DNA of 64,000 bases. It comes from Magnaporthiopsis rhizophila. Its lineage: Eukaryota > Ascomycota > Sordariomycetes > Magnaporthales > Magnaporthaceae. The position numbers were made by a program, and so were the translations under genes. The stretch is from contig PYSS01000008.1 in NCBI GenBank assembly GCA_003049465.1, positions 310,001 through 374,000 on the forward strand, written 5' to 3'. The notes below the pieces were generated by a model. It was not told the DNA's origin. It saw nothing but the letters and a program-made list of their open reading frames with translations, and did not search any database. Of this stretch, positions 1 to 9,980 are shown in pieces (the stretch's first letter is position 1; each line of letters opens with the position of its first letter).

Positions 1-1
1 A

Positions 2-472
2 AACTCGGCCAACCTGAAGCAGTCGTTCCCGCCCTCGTCCTCTCAGCCGGTCGTGTCAACACGAACAGGGTTAACAGCGCCCGGGAGCCAACGGACAGCC
101 CTGCCGACCGGCCAGCCCCGCAAAAGTCTCCCCGCCGGTAGGCCACCGCCCGGCTCACAGCCGACCAAGAAGGTTGGGTTTGACAAATCCTCGAGCAACT
201 TGAGCGAGATGAACGTGGATGATCACTACAGCCCACACTCGTCACGGGGGAAGCCGAGGCAAAGAACCAATGGCGATTTCCACGCACCTCCGCCGCACAA
301 GATCCCGCTCTCGGTTCCGTCGGGCCTCAGTGTGACGTCAAGACGACGCCCCGGCCTGGCAGAAGCGGATATCGACAAGATGTTGGACCGCTGCATGGAC
401 GAGTCTTCAGATTCCGAAGGCGAGATACAGATTCCCGTCCGTCGGGGAGGGCCTGGTGTGTTGAGGACCTGA
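2..472 (+). CDS. 3' end of an unrecognised gene (partial)
   Basis: The reading frame is open from the window edge to a TGA at 470-472, so these are the last 156 codons of a gene starting outside. The product is Ser/Pro/Arg-rich and looks disordered: runs such as KSLPAGRPPPGSQPTKK and a basic stretch SRRRPGLAEADIDKMLDR, then an acidic DESSDSEGE segment before the terminal RRGGPGVLRT. I recognise no domain. The helix-like segment followed by acidic residues near the C-terminus may be a conserved interaction motif, but that is a guess. An intron just upstream of the edge cannot be excluded. The reverse-strand frame over 226-594 is a shadow. Confidence 0.6.
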   Translation, partial: NSANLKQSFPPSSSQPVVSTRTGLTAPGSQRTALPTGQPRKSLPAGRPPPGSQPTKKVGFDKSSSNLSEMNVDDHYSPHSSRGKPRQRTNGDFHAPPPHKIPLSVPSGLSVTSRRRPGLAEADIDKMLDRCMDESSDSEGEIQIPVRRGGPGVLRT

Positions 473-1564
473 TCTATTCGCCCAATGATTATGCCCGCAT
501 GCTTTGCAGCACCAACAATTATCTCTTGCCGGCTATGCCCGCCGCTCATGGACGCTGGCTCCATATCCCCGTTGCCCAAGGACACGACACACACACCACC
601 GTTCTCGTCATTCGCAAATTTTGTGTCACTTGCAAAGCATTCTCGTCGTCTTCATTTTCAACTCCCTCACCGTCCGTTTGCGGGCTAGCCCACCTACATC
701 CGCTCTTCATGCATTGCAACACCGTACGTAGCACACGCAAACGCTTCCCTATCCGCGATTCTGTCTATAGCGGGTCGATGTGCGGGCTTTGTCTCTTTGC
801 ATCTGTTTTCCAGTGCTACCTGCACTGACCATCTTTCTTTGCTTATTTTTATTCTCAACGGTCGTCTTTCCATATCTCCATGATCTCGGTTTCTCCATGT
901 TTCATACGATGATTACGAATGGCATCTCGTTTCCGCGTTGCACAAGAGGATTTACATATCTACGTCATCCATTCATCCATGCTATCTGCTCTCAGCGGAT
1001 AGGTCTCGGTGCATTCATGGGAATAACTGGCGTTGATTTCATTGATTCTACCGTGTCGTTCATATCTTATCTCATCTATGCTCTTAGTTTCTTTGCTTTT
1101 GTTAGTATTGTCACGCCAAAACCAGCGGCAACCGTCTTCCCTGGTTTCATCCTACCATTCGCGTGCTTTGCCTATTTTACGTCGCATCTCTTGACGCTTG
1201 TATATGTTGCGGATATCTCGCATCTCCAAATAGGGGTAAATGCCCAGAACTGTGAGCTCGTTTCGAACCTGCCGAGATAGATATCTTATGTCTTCAACAC
1301 GATGAGGGGAAAAGCAAAAAAAAAAAAAATAGCAAAAATGGCATGAAACAGAAGGGACCGCAAACCCACGAGTGGCTATGGATATCATCAGGATAAAAGA
1401 CTGACCATGAGGCCAGGTACAACAGAAACACACATCAGGAAGACGAGAAACTATAAACGCCAAGCATAGTAATGGATCCCGACCATAACGCTGTGCTCAG
1501 AGATATCATCAATCGTGACATAAAGAAACCAGGGTACCCGAACACTCATAGCCCAACAGATGCC
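473..1564. other. intergenic, no gene seen
   Basis: This lies between two convergent genes. It is AT-richer and pyrimidine-rich on the plus strand around 600-1250, with an A-tract at 1318-1329. It probably holds the two 3' UTRs. The longest frames have no recognisable protein character. Confidence 0.5.
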
Positions 1565-2218
1565 CTACCAGCGGTGATGCCCGTGGTGGTCGTGATGGTC
1601 ATAGCAGTCATGGTGGCCATGGTGCAACAGCGGCGACCCGTGGTCCCTGAACCCGGGGATCATGCCCACGAGCCCGCCGCTACTGCTATGGTGGAGATGC
1701 GGACGATGACCATGATGATGATGATGGTGGTGGTGATGATGGTGGTGCCGGTGGTGGTCCCTGATGGCGTTGCTGACCACGTTTGCCGCCACGGCGCCCG
1801 CCACGGCGCCGAGGGCAATCTTGAGCTTGTTGCCTTTGCCGATCTTGCTGCCCAGGAACGCGCCCGCGCCCCCGCCCACCACGGTCGACACGAGCCCGCG
1901 CTCGACGTCGTGGTGCGAGTGCGACCGCAGCCGCCGCCGGTGATGGTGGTGATGGTGGCCCACCTCGCGCAAGTCCTGGCCGCGGCGGTCATCCCCCGCG
2001 CTCGCGGGCCGCGCGTACGGGCTGCGGCTGCGGCTGCGGCTGCGGCTGCGGCCGTCGCGGTGCCACGGCGGCGCTGCTGAGTCTGCGGACGTCGGGCGCG
2101 GGCCGCGGTAGGGCGTCAGGTAGTGGTTCTGCTGCGGCGTGGGCGGAGGAGGGGGACCTTGCCGGTACGGCTGCGGGCCGAACTGCTTGGTCGCGTCGTA
2201 GTATTCCGACGCCGACAT
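1565..2218 (-). CDS. His-rich glycine-zipper protein
   Basis: A single-exon 217-residue protein starting at the ATG at 2218-2216 (MSASEYYDATKQFGPQPYR). A Pro-rich, Tyr-containing N-terminus leads to an (RS)n stretch at about residues 57-67 and a first His tract (six His, about 88-93). A Gly/Ala segment follows at about 108-152 with small-residue spacing (STVVGGGAGAFLGSKIGKG, then ALGAVAGAVAANVVSNAIRD), typical of glycine-zipper 2TM proteins that pack membrane helices. The C-terminal third is dominated by His, including a run of about 12 His at 158-169. The His tracts suggest metal binding, which is inferred only. A longer frame reaches 2317, but its extra N-terminus is itself SHSHTH-like low complexity and may be 5' UTR. 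Confidence 0.7.
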   Translation of the reverse strand: MSASEYYDATKQFGPQPYRQGPPPPPTPQQNHYLTPYRGPRPTSADSAAPPWHRDGRSRSRSRSRSPYARPASAGDDRRGQDLREVGHHHHHHRRRLRSHSHHDVERGLVSTVVGGGAGAFLGSKIGKGNKLKIALGAVAGAVAANVVSNAIRDHHRHHHHHHHHHHHHGHRPHLHHSSSGGLVGMIPGFRDHGSPLLHHGHHDCYDHHDHHGHHRW

Positions 2219-3363
2219 GACGCCGATATGCGGGTGTGGATTGTGTGTATGTGAATGTGAATGTTTGTACGATTTGGCTCCGAGGGGGACTACGGCCGTT
2301 GTGTGGTAGGTATACAATTCCGGATGGATTTCCTAAACGGGAGGTGTGTGTTCCCTTCTTTATAAACTTCTTATCTTGGGATATGCGCTACCCGGGTGAC
2401 CACTTTGAAACATTGAAACATGCCGTGCGGTAGAGGGAGGTGACCATGCCCTATATAGTACCCCGGCTCCTTTCGCTCCACACCTCCTTATGCTTGGGGA
2501 TGTCCACGGCCGAGGCGTTGTCTTGTTAAATCCGGCTTTCGATGACCCGACCTACGTGATCGCCGGAACGCCCTGGATAAGCAAGGGGTTGAATGGGAGG
2601 CGGAGCTTTCTTAGCCAACGATGATAGGGACAGGTATTATGTACTCGAAGAAGCAAAAGGCGTGCCGTTTACCCAGGCGCGGCTAAGGCAGCAGGTTAGG
2701 ATTTCGAGTGGTGAGGGGGTCAGAGACCTGCTTGCGCTCCTGATTTGTCGAACTGCAGCGCTGCGGCCCCGGGCTTGGCCTGCATGCATTGCCCGTCTTC
2801 ATGGTATCTAGTTTGCTGCTTTAACTTGGGAAGCCTTTCGGAGTGCTGCTTCTAGCGAGCCTCGGGCCTTCCCCTCAAATACGTCATTCTGCTAAACCCG
2901 GAGGTCCCGAGCCCGTCAGCCACCGCCCCGTTCGTGACCTGCATGTCAGCGGGCTTCGAAAGGCCGCATCTGGCTGCTTTGGCACGGATGGAGGTCAGAC
3001 GACGCTAGCAGGTCATGTGGACTAAAAAGGTCTCACCTTCAGACCCGAGGCGCGAAGATGACAGCAAAAAACAGAGGTTTAATTCACACAATTTATCAAA
3101 AGCAGGAGCTTGACCTGGGAGCCGTCGGGAGGTTTAGTCTGGCGCGACAATGTGTTCTTGGTCGTTGTTTTTCTCTCTTTCTTTGTTCCTTTGCCACTCG
3201 GCCCTTAAATAAGGCGCGATTTTGTTGACCAACCACAAACACAAACATCGTCACAGCCACGGCTAAGGCACCCAGATTCTCATTCCGCCCACAACGCAGC
3301 CTTGACGGGCCGACAAGATCACCTGCCCAACGTATGTGGACTAGCAGACAGGCTTCAGCGTTT
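2219..3363. other. intergenic, no supported gene
   Basis: This is the 5' region of the His-rich gene and the 3' side of the pseudogene. Small frames such as 2593-2811 and 3096-3392 lack codon bias or motifs. A TTTATAAAC element lies near 2359. Confidence 0.4.
2358..2367 (-). promoter_or_regulatory. TATA-like element upstream of the His-rich gene
   Basis: On the minus strand the sequence reads GTTTATAAAG about 140 nt upstream of the chosen ATG at 2218. Position and sequence fit a TATA box, but no transcription start can be read from sequence alone. Confidence 0.25.
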
Positions 3364-4200
3364 CTACAAATGAGAAAAGGACTTTCCCTCAAGCCACCGC
3401 TTCAAATTGATTGAACCGGAACTCTGCATCGACAACCACCGAGATGAACATTCCGTCATCATATCTATTGAAGAACTCCGCGTAGTCACCAAGCTCCAGG
3501 CCTCCAGCGAGCTGCTTGTCGTCCGCCGTCGAGGTCCAAGTGCCGTGTACGTATTATTGTTCCCACGCCAGCAAGAGCGCGGCAACGTCGTCGTTGGCAT
3601 CGTGCATGGCACCCGACGCGACAAACCGTCTGTAAGCCTGGTTCGATGTCTCGACGATGAGGTCGCCGCCGAGAAAGACGGGTGTCTCGGGTGGCTGCCC
3701 GTCCCCCTCCCGCTCGGCAGCGATAGACATCGCCAGGTCGGCACTCCTGTCGTGCGCCTGCTGGCCGACGTAGTCAAAAGTGCGTGCGGATCAGACACGA
3801 GCGATGCGCCGCCCGTACCGCGGTGCCGGAGACGCGCTCAGCCGGTACGTGCGGTTGCGCTCGAGCGTCCAGGCATCGGCCCGGTAGAGGATGGGCAAGT
3901 ACTCGCCGGCGGCGGCGGCGCCGTCGTCGTGCCCGACGCAGGTGTACGCCCAGGCCTTACCCGGGTCCGCACACACGTCGAGGAGCGCCACCTCCTGCAT
4001 GCACACGAGGGCCTCGGGTCGCCCGGCCGTCTCGTACGCGAGCCGCGATGCGAGGAGTAGCCTGCAGACGGACCAGGGAGCCTCGCCGACGCCGGGGGCT
4101 GTCGTTACGACAGTATCCGTACTGGGACCGCGACCGAGTCTGTCGAGGCTGGCGCGCCCATGAGGCAGCAGACTATCGTGGCGGCTGACATGAGTTTCAT
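3364..4200 (-). pseudogene. degenerate secreted endonuclease/exonuclease/phosphatase-family gene
   Basis: Minus-strand pieces read in order resemble one secreted EEP (DNase I/inositol-phosphatase fold) protein, but they lie in different frames with stops. An ATG at 4200 gives a signal-like MKLMSAATIVCCLMGAPAS. Next comes SPGVGEAPWSV, LLASRLAYETAGRPEALVCM and QEV, the usual catalytic-Glu strand, around 4095-3985. Then follow CVGHDDGAAAAGEYLPILYR and NRTYRLSASP (3940-3820), and after a frame shift TFDYVGQQAHDRSADLAMSI with PVFLGGDLIVETSNQAYRRF (about 3780-3620). In-frame stops fall near 3791 and 3566. The usual GD.N metal motif reads GGDLIVE, and the signal peptide runs into a stop. Conserved order with frame shifts, small deletions and stops indicates a pseudogene rather than introns. 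Confidence 0.7.
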
Positions 4201-5138
4201 TTCGATCGTGCTCCTGTTTTAGATCTGGAAGGCCTACGCCGTTAAGGTGGCCAATGTATTCCTTCTGGCCATGGTCGTTACATACCTAGGTTCTATCATC
4301 CTGCCCTGCTCTCGCCCTTATGGCCTAGGAGGCTGAGAAAACAGCGGTTTGCAAGCGTGTGTGCTCTCATGACCCCCAGTCTGTTCTGATGTCTTTCCAC
4401 ATTTTGGAACTCGATGTCTCTTGCGTGGGAATCAGGGGAGAATATGCAACGTTCCTTGATTCGCGGCGTGGTCGGGTGTGGGTAGAGGTCTGCCATCCAA
4501 GGCCTCCACTGCATGCGGGCGTCTTGGTCTTTGTGCTGTTGAAGAGTCCCGTTCTCGTTCTGATGCCACATCACAAGAAGAAGGCAGCGATAGATGCATG
4601 CATAGGTACCGAGGTAGATATCATGATGCGCAAAGCCTTGGCATAGTAAACTTGCCTAGCACAAGAAAGTGCGAAGAAACCCCGACTCTGACGAGACTGG
4701 TTCCATAGCCGAAGGTTGGGAAGTCGGAAAGCTTGAAAAGGAAGCATCGATACGAATCTCACTGCAAACAGCATACATATCAGGCCTGGGCATAATTTCA
4801 TAAAAACTAATCTGCAGTACCTCCATCTCTTGTCCGCCACGCAAGAAAAAACATCGTTCCAGCACAAAGATATTTCGTAGAATTTTTCAAATCCGGAGTA
4901 GACTCCCTTATACCCCTTAGGGCCACCTGCGCCGTGCTGCCCGGCAGCTGCCTTCAATGCCGAAGCGGCTTCTCAAGCAACACGCTGGGCAGACGAACAA
5001 CAAGGCCTAGGTCTATACCGGTCTATCTATGGAAACTAGGGGTAAAGGGCAAGGGATGCCACCATAACGCCAGGAAAATATACAGGCCGGCCAAATAGCT
5101 CAAGACGAGGCTAGCAAGGCAGTGATCTTTTCACAGCC
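4201..5138. other. intergenic, no gene seen
   Basis: Nothing supportable is found between the 5' end of the pseudogene and the 3' end of the UDP-glucose dehydrogenase gene. Small frames on both strands (for example 4571-4957 minus) lack domain signs. Confidence 0.4.
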
Positions 5139-7303
5139 CTAGTAACGGCCCTTGCGGCCCACGCTCTCAACACGGACGCCGAGCTTCTCCAGCTCCGCCC
5201 CGTCGATGACGCCACGGCCGTCAAAGACGAGCTTGGGCTGGCGCATGGACTCGGCGATGCGCGCCCAGTCGAGCTGGCCCTTGGGCTGGTAGGCCCGCGT
5301 CGTCGCGTTGTACTCGTGCTCGGGCATCTTGCAGTCCGGGCACTCGGCAGCGCACGCCGGCGCCGGAACGAAGCGCCGGAGTGGATCGTCGGCCCCGTCG
5401 TCCCTGGCGGCCAGGTGACGGTGCAGGGCGAGGATGTCCAGCTCGGAAGGGGCCGGCTTGAGGGGGCGCGGGTCGGCGGGGGCGACCTTGGCGTCGTTCA
5501 CGGCCTGGTTGGCGGGCTTATCGGGGGTGTTGCGAAACTCGTCAAAGTCGGTGACGATGAGGATGGCGTTGGTGGCGGCGCATGCCGCGAACGGATCCTT
5601 ATGGACGACCAGGGGGCCACCGTCGTCCTTGAGAACCGCGGCAGGTTTGCACAGCCGCCTGATCTCGTCGGCCACGACGGCTGGGCTGCAGCACGGATCG
5701 TACACGGCGATCTCGGCTGGACCCTCGGCGAGCAGGGTGCGGATGATCTCGAGGGCGGGCGACTCGCGCGTGTCGTTTGTGTTCTTCTTGAAGGCGTAGC
5801 CCAGCACGGCGATCTTGGTGCCCGAGAGGGTGTTGTGCAGCGCCGCCACGACGCGGGCCGAGAAGCGGTCGCGCGCGTACTCATTCATCTTCACTACCTG
5901 CTCCCAGTAGTCGGCCACCTCGGGCAGGCCCTTGGCCCGGGCGATGTAGGCGAGCGAGAGCACGTCCTTCTTGAAGCAGGACCCGCCGAAGCCGATGCCG
6001 GCGCTGAGGAACCTGCTGCCGATGCGCGGGTCGATGCCCACCGACGCCGCCACCTCGTCCACGTCGGCGCCCGTGACCTCGCACACGGCCGCCACCGAGT
6101 TGATGCTGCTGACGCGCTGCGCCAGGATCGAGTTGGCCACCAGCTTGGCCAGCTCCGACGACCAGACGTTGGTGCACAGGATGCGCTCCGGCGCCACCCA
6201 CGCGCCGTAGACCGAGGCCAGGGCCGCCGCCGCCCGCCTGCCCGAGGGCGTCTCGGCGGATCCGATCAGAACGCGGTCCGGGTAGATGAGGTCGTCGACT
6301 GCCGTTCCGGCGGCGAGGAACTCGGGGTTCGACAGGATCTCGAACTTGGCTCCCTCGCGGTGGCGCTCCATCGTCTCCTTGAGCATGTCGGCGGTGCCGC
6401 AGGGCACCGTCGACTTCTCGACGATGATGGCACCGGGTCGTGCGTGCTTGGCAACCATTTCTGTGCAGGCCAGGAACGCGGCCATGTTGGTGGCACGGTG
6501 GGCACCGTTGCCCTGAGTCTTGGTGGGCGTGTTGACGGCAATGAGGACGATGTCTGCGGTCGCGATAGCCCCGGCTATCTCTGTGCTGAAGAATAGGTTC
6601 GGCTTGCGGGCGGGAAGAGTGATCCTGGCTCGGACCTCACCGCCGGATGTGGTGGCTAGACCAGAGGATCCTGTTGGCAGGTTGTCAAATGAGCACTCGC
6701 GGGAGCCATCGCGAGCCAGTCTGACAATCTCGGCCAAGCCGGGCTCGTAAATGGGGGGATGAGCCGAGTTCCAGCGGCGGATACGCGTCTCGTCGCGGTC
6801 GACGACGGTGACGCGGATGTTGGGGTTCTGTGAGGCGATGACGGCAGCCGTAGGTCCGCCTGTTGAGGTTCTTCGTGAGCAAATAGTTTGTGATATACGA
6901 AAAGAAAAAGAAGGAAGGACGTGGGAAGAGAGCAAAGCCGTGTCGCGGGTCGTAGAGGGGATGAGAGAAATACGTGATATATAGACAGACAGGTGGGTAG
7001 GTCGGTAGGTACTTGAGGCAATCAAGGGAAAGTCGTCGCAGCGCATCACTTACCGACGTAGCCCGCTCCAACACAGCAAATATGACGAACCACGATCGAC
7101 TCAGTAGAATCTCCATTGGTGATGAGGCCTGGGCCGTTTGCGTGGCTGGAGAGAGGGGCGGGCTCAACATCAAGGTTGCCACTGTCCCGGAAGGGCTGAA
7201 GCGCAGGGCTGAAAGAAAGACTGCCTCCCGGAGTGGTCGGGGCGGTTGACGCATCGCCAAGGGCGCTGTCGTCGGATGCGCCCGTCGATCCGCGATACTC
7301 CAT
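5139..7303 (-). CDS. UDP-glucose 6-dehydrogenase
   Basis: Two exons, 7303-7054 and 6859-5139, give 656 residues. The intron 7053-6860 has GTAAGT...CAACAG ends, and joining in phase 1 restores the dinucleotide-binding motif GAGYVGGPTAAVIA at about residues 79-92. Family features follow in order: VNTPTK, the EKSTVPCGTA loop, SNPEFLAAGTA, the central-helix segment ELAKLVANSILAQRVSSINS, and the catalytic-Cys motif GFGGSCFKKD (Cys at about 377). The C-terminal domain carries GYAFKKNTNDTRESPA and YDPCC. The enzyme oxidises UDP-glucose to UDP-glucuronate with two NAD+ in the cytosol. The first ~75 residues are a Ser/Pro-rich extension common in fungal homologues. It is divergently arranged with the GT4 gene at 9981, which could use its product. 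Confidence 0.92.
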
Positions 7304-9980
7304 GAGATTTGATGTGTCGAGCGACGATATATCCTAAGGTTTGGGGAGAAGTTAGGATAATGGGCACAGCGTAAAATAGAAAGCTGTGGATGACAGGTAT
7401 TTGATCCGGATGGGCGACAAGGAATGTTGCGAAGAAACGAAGAAGATGCGTGAAGAAGTCGGTCGGGAAAAGTACGTGGTGATGTGAAGGAGTTGACATT
7501 CAATGAAAAAGTGATGGAAAGTTGTCCTGGTGTTGCGGGGGGATGGATTTATCAAGGCGAAGACAACAATATCAAAAGCGCGTCGTGTGTGCGTGCGTGG
7601 CTTGGGAGAAGACAGGATGACATGGCATACTTGGAAGGAGGTGTCAAGCGACAGAGGGGCGACAGCTGGCAAACTGAGAGGCAAGTCAAGTTTGTCCAGT
7701 TGCTGGTCTGAGCCCGGAGAAGCCGCCTGCAATCTCTCTCGCGTCCCTGCACGGTGTGAGGCGGCCACGCCGACTGCCGCCCACTCGCAAGGTGGACGGC
7801 TGGGTGACCTTGGCTCACACATCCCGCTGCTAATGCTGCTACTCATCTCGTGAGTGCCCTTGCCCCTAGGTGTCAAAGGAAACAAGACGAGAGAACGCGA
7901 GCAGTGGCCCCTGAGCAGAAGATATGCCGGCACACACGCTTGCTGCGAAGGCGGGAGCTAGTTAGATGTTGGACAAGGAGCAAACAGGGCCAAACCCGGA
8001 CCGCAAGATACAGGCGAGGCTCACGGCCAGACTTACATAGTATAGCCTTCTATGTTTGCACGAGATAAGATCCCGGGCAACGCCACTGCGTGCCGCTAGT
8101 TCGATTCGTCTACTTGTCACGGGTGCCGGGACGCGGCCACGTCGGGCAAGCAGGGGCGACGATTAGGAACGGCAACGTGGCCAGTCACACGAGCTCACCA
8201 GCCAAAGAGATAAGAAGACAAGATAGAGAGCAGAAGAGTCAAAGCAGGGGATGTGGTTGTGCAAACTGGGGATGTGTTCAAAGGCATCCGGCGGTGTTGC
8301 CAGCGTCAACAGGGGGAGATCATCCGGGAGCGGAAGGGGAGACAGCCATGGCATGCGGTGGGAATAAGAGGACAAGGCCGCGTGCCGTAAAAGCCCGACC
8401 GAGAGGGCGGGACGGGGTTGATAAAAACAACTCAGCACCCGCAGCCGCTGTGGGCGCGCGACCTGTGATATGACGACCCTGATAGCCCGAGAAGCGGGAT
8501 GTCTTGTACGTCGTCTCCACCGCCTAGCTTGGTGCGAATCCCGAGTCACTCTCGTGTTTCCCGAATCTAGCATTGGATGCCGCCCGGCGGCAACCACACA
8601 AGGCGCAGGATACGCGACGGATGGATGCTTGCGGAGGGCTAGCAAGACAGATCCCTCCCCAATTTGGGTGGTCTCAGCACAGCTGCGCCGGCGAATCCAT
8701 CCACTTACACGCCTGCACGAGCAACGCCATCTTCCAGAAACATGCCCGAGAGGCGCTTATGTGCAGACCGAAAAGAGAACAGAGAGAGTCAAAAACAGGG
8801 CTTCGGCACTGCCTTTTCTGTTAGCTGCATTCACGCCCAGAGTCTGGCGGCCGACGACGTTCCCTGAACAGGCAGGGATCTGAGAGACAATTAGGTCAGC
8901 GGCTTCTCTAGCCCGAGCTGAATGGAGACATGCAAAACCGAATAGGAAAGAACTGGATGGATCGGGATTCGCACAACACGCATGAGCACCGGCAGTGACA
9001 ACTATGTACGGTCCTCGTGATGGGAGACAACGACCGAATTTCACCGAAGTGCAATAAGGAAAGTCGATGGATGCCTCCGACGCCACTACACTGCTCTCCA
9101 ATGAGATCACGTCGCCGTCGCACACTCTCAGCATGGGCCAATCAGTGAGTCAACTGCGTCGAGCAGCAAACACATGGCGATGTGGCGAGGTCACCCAGAA
9201 GACGGGAGCGAGCCATTGTGGGCTCTCTTCCAATCTCAGTGATCTTTTAAGCCGGCCCAGCTGGGGAGGCGCGTGGATGGCAGTCGTGATAACGAAGGGA
9301 TCGAAAAACTGGGCAGCGAGGGACGGCCTGGGGCAGCATTTCCAGATCGGGAGTCGACAAGTGGGATGGTCACGCCAGGCGTGTGGGGTATGGACAGAAC
9401 GCATCGCGGGCCAATCATGGCGCCCTCGTGGGTTATTCCTTCGATGTCGACATCCCAGCGCTCTTTTGAGGCTCCAACTGCCATAGGTAGTATCAACGCA
9501 CCTTGTTTCTTGCTTGCGCTGCCGCTAGTCAGCGATTCGGGGTCACAACCGCTAGCTGTTCGTCTTTTTGATGCTCCTGCTGACCCGCCGCTCGCCAGTG
9601 CGCGTACCTGGGTAGCTGGATCACAGATGGCTTGCCTCGCTCGTTTACCTCGCTTCTGCCTCCGACAACGGACCGGGGGACGTGGCGTGGGGGCGGGTAG
9701 ATGGGGGGGGAATATGGCTGGGAGTGGCTTTGGGCCACACTCTTAACAGGCTGCGGAAGAGGGGCTTCTCCCGCCTGGCTACCTGGACCATGGAAGCAGC
9801 GCTCAGAGAAGGTTCATGTTTATTTTGAGCTCCCACTGCAGTGAGGCATGTGGCCATGTGGCTATGTGCGTCCTAGTCTAAATTCACCGTAACCCCCAGA
9901 TCTCGCCCCATAGCTCGGAAATATCAGAACACGTCGGACAGAGCAGCACCGCTCTTGACATTGGCGCTACGAACATCGCC
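7304..9980. other. 2.7-kb divergent intergenic region
   Basis: This lies between the 5' ends of the UDP-glucose dehydrogenase (minus) and GT4 (plus) genes, so it should hold both promoters and leaders. Numerous small frames on both strands show no protein-like character. The span is long for divergent fungal genes, and undetected 5' UTR introns are possible. Confidence 0.4.

Noticed and set aside
1472..2080. Plus-strand frame rich in Met/Val opposite the His-rich gene
   Set aside because: The run of MMMMM and VVVM comes from the reverse complement of the CAC/CAT His repeats, not from a protein.
5316..6596. A 426-codon plus-strand frame opposite UDP-glucose dehydrogenase
   Set aside because: An antisense shadow of a well-supported enzyme; the composition is biased to G, V, R and D as expected.
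8070..8115. A tRNA T-loop-like GTTCGATTC
   Set aside because: No matching acceptor or anticodon arms could be formed around it.
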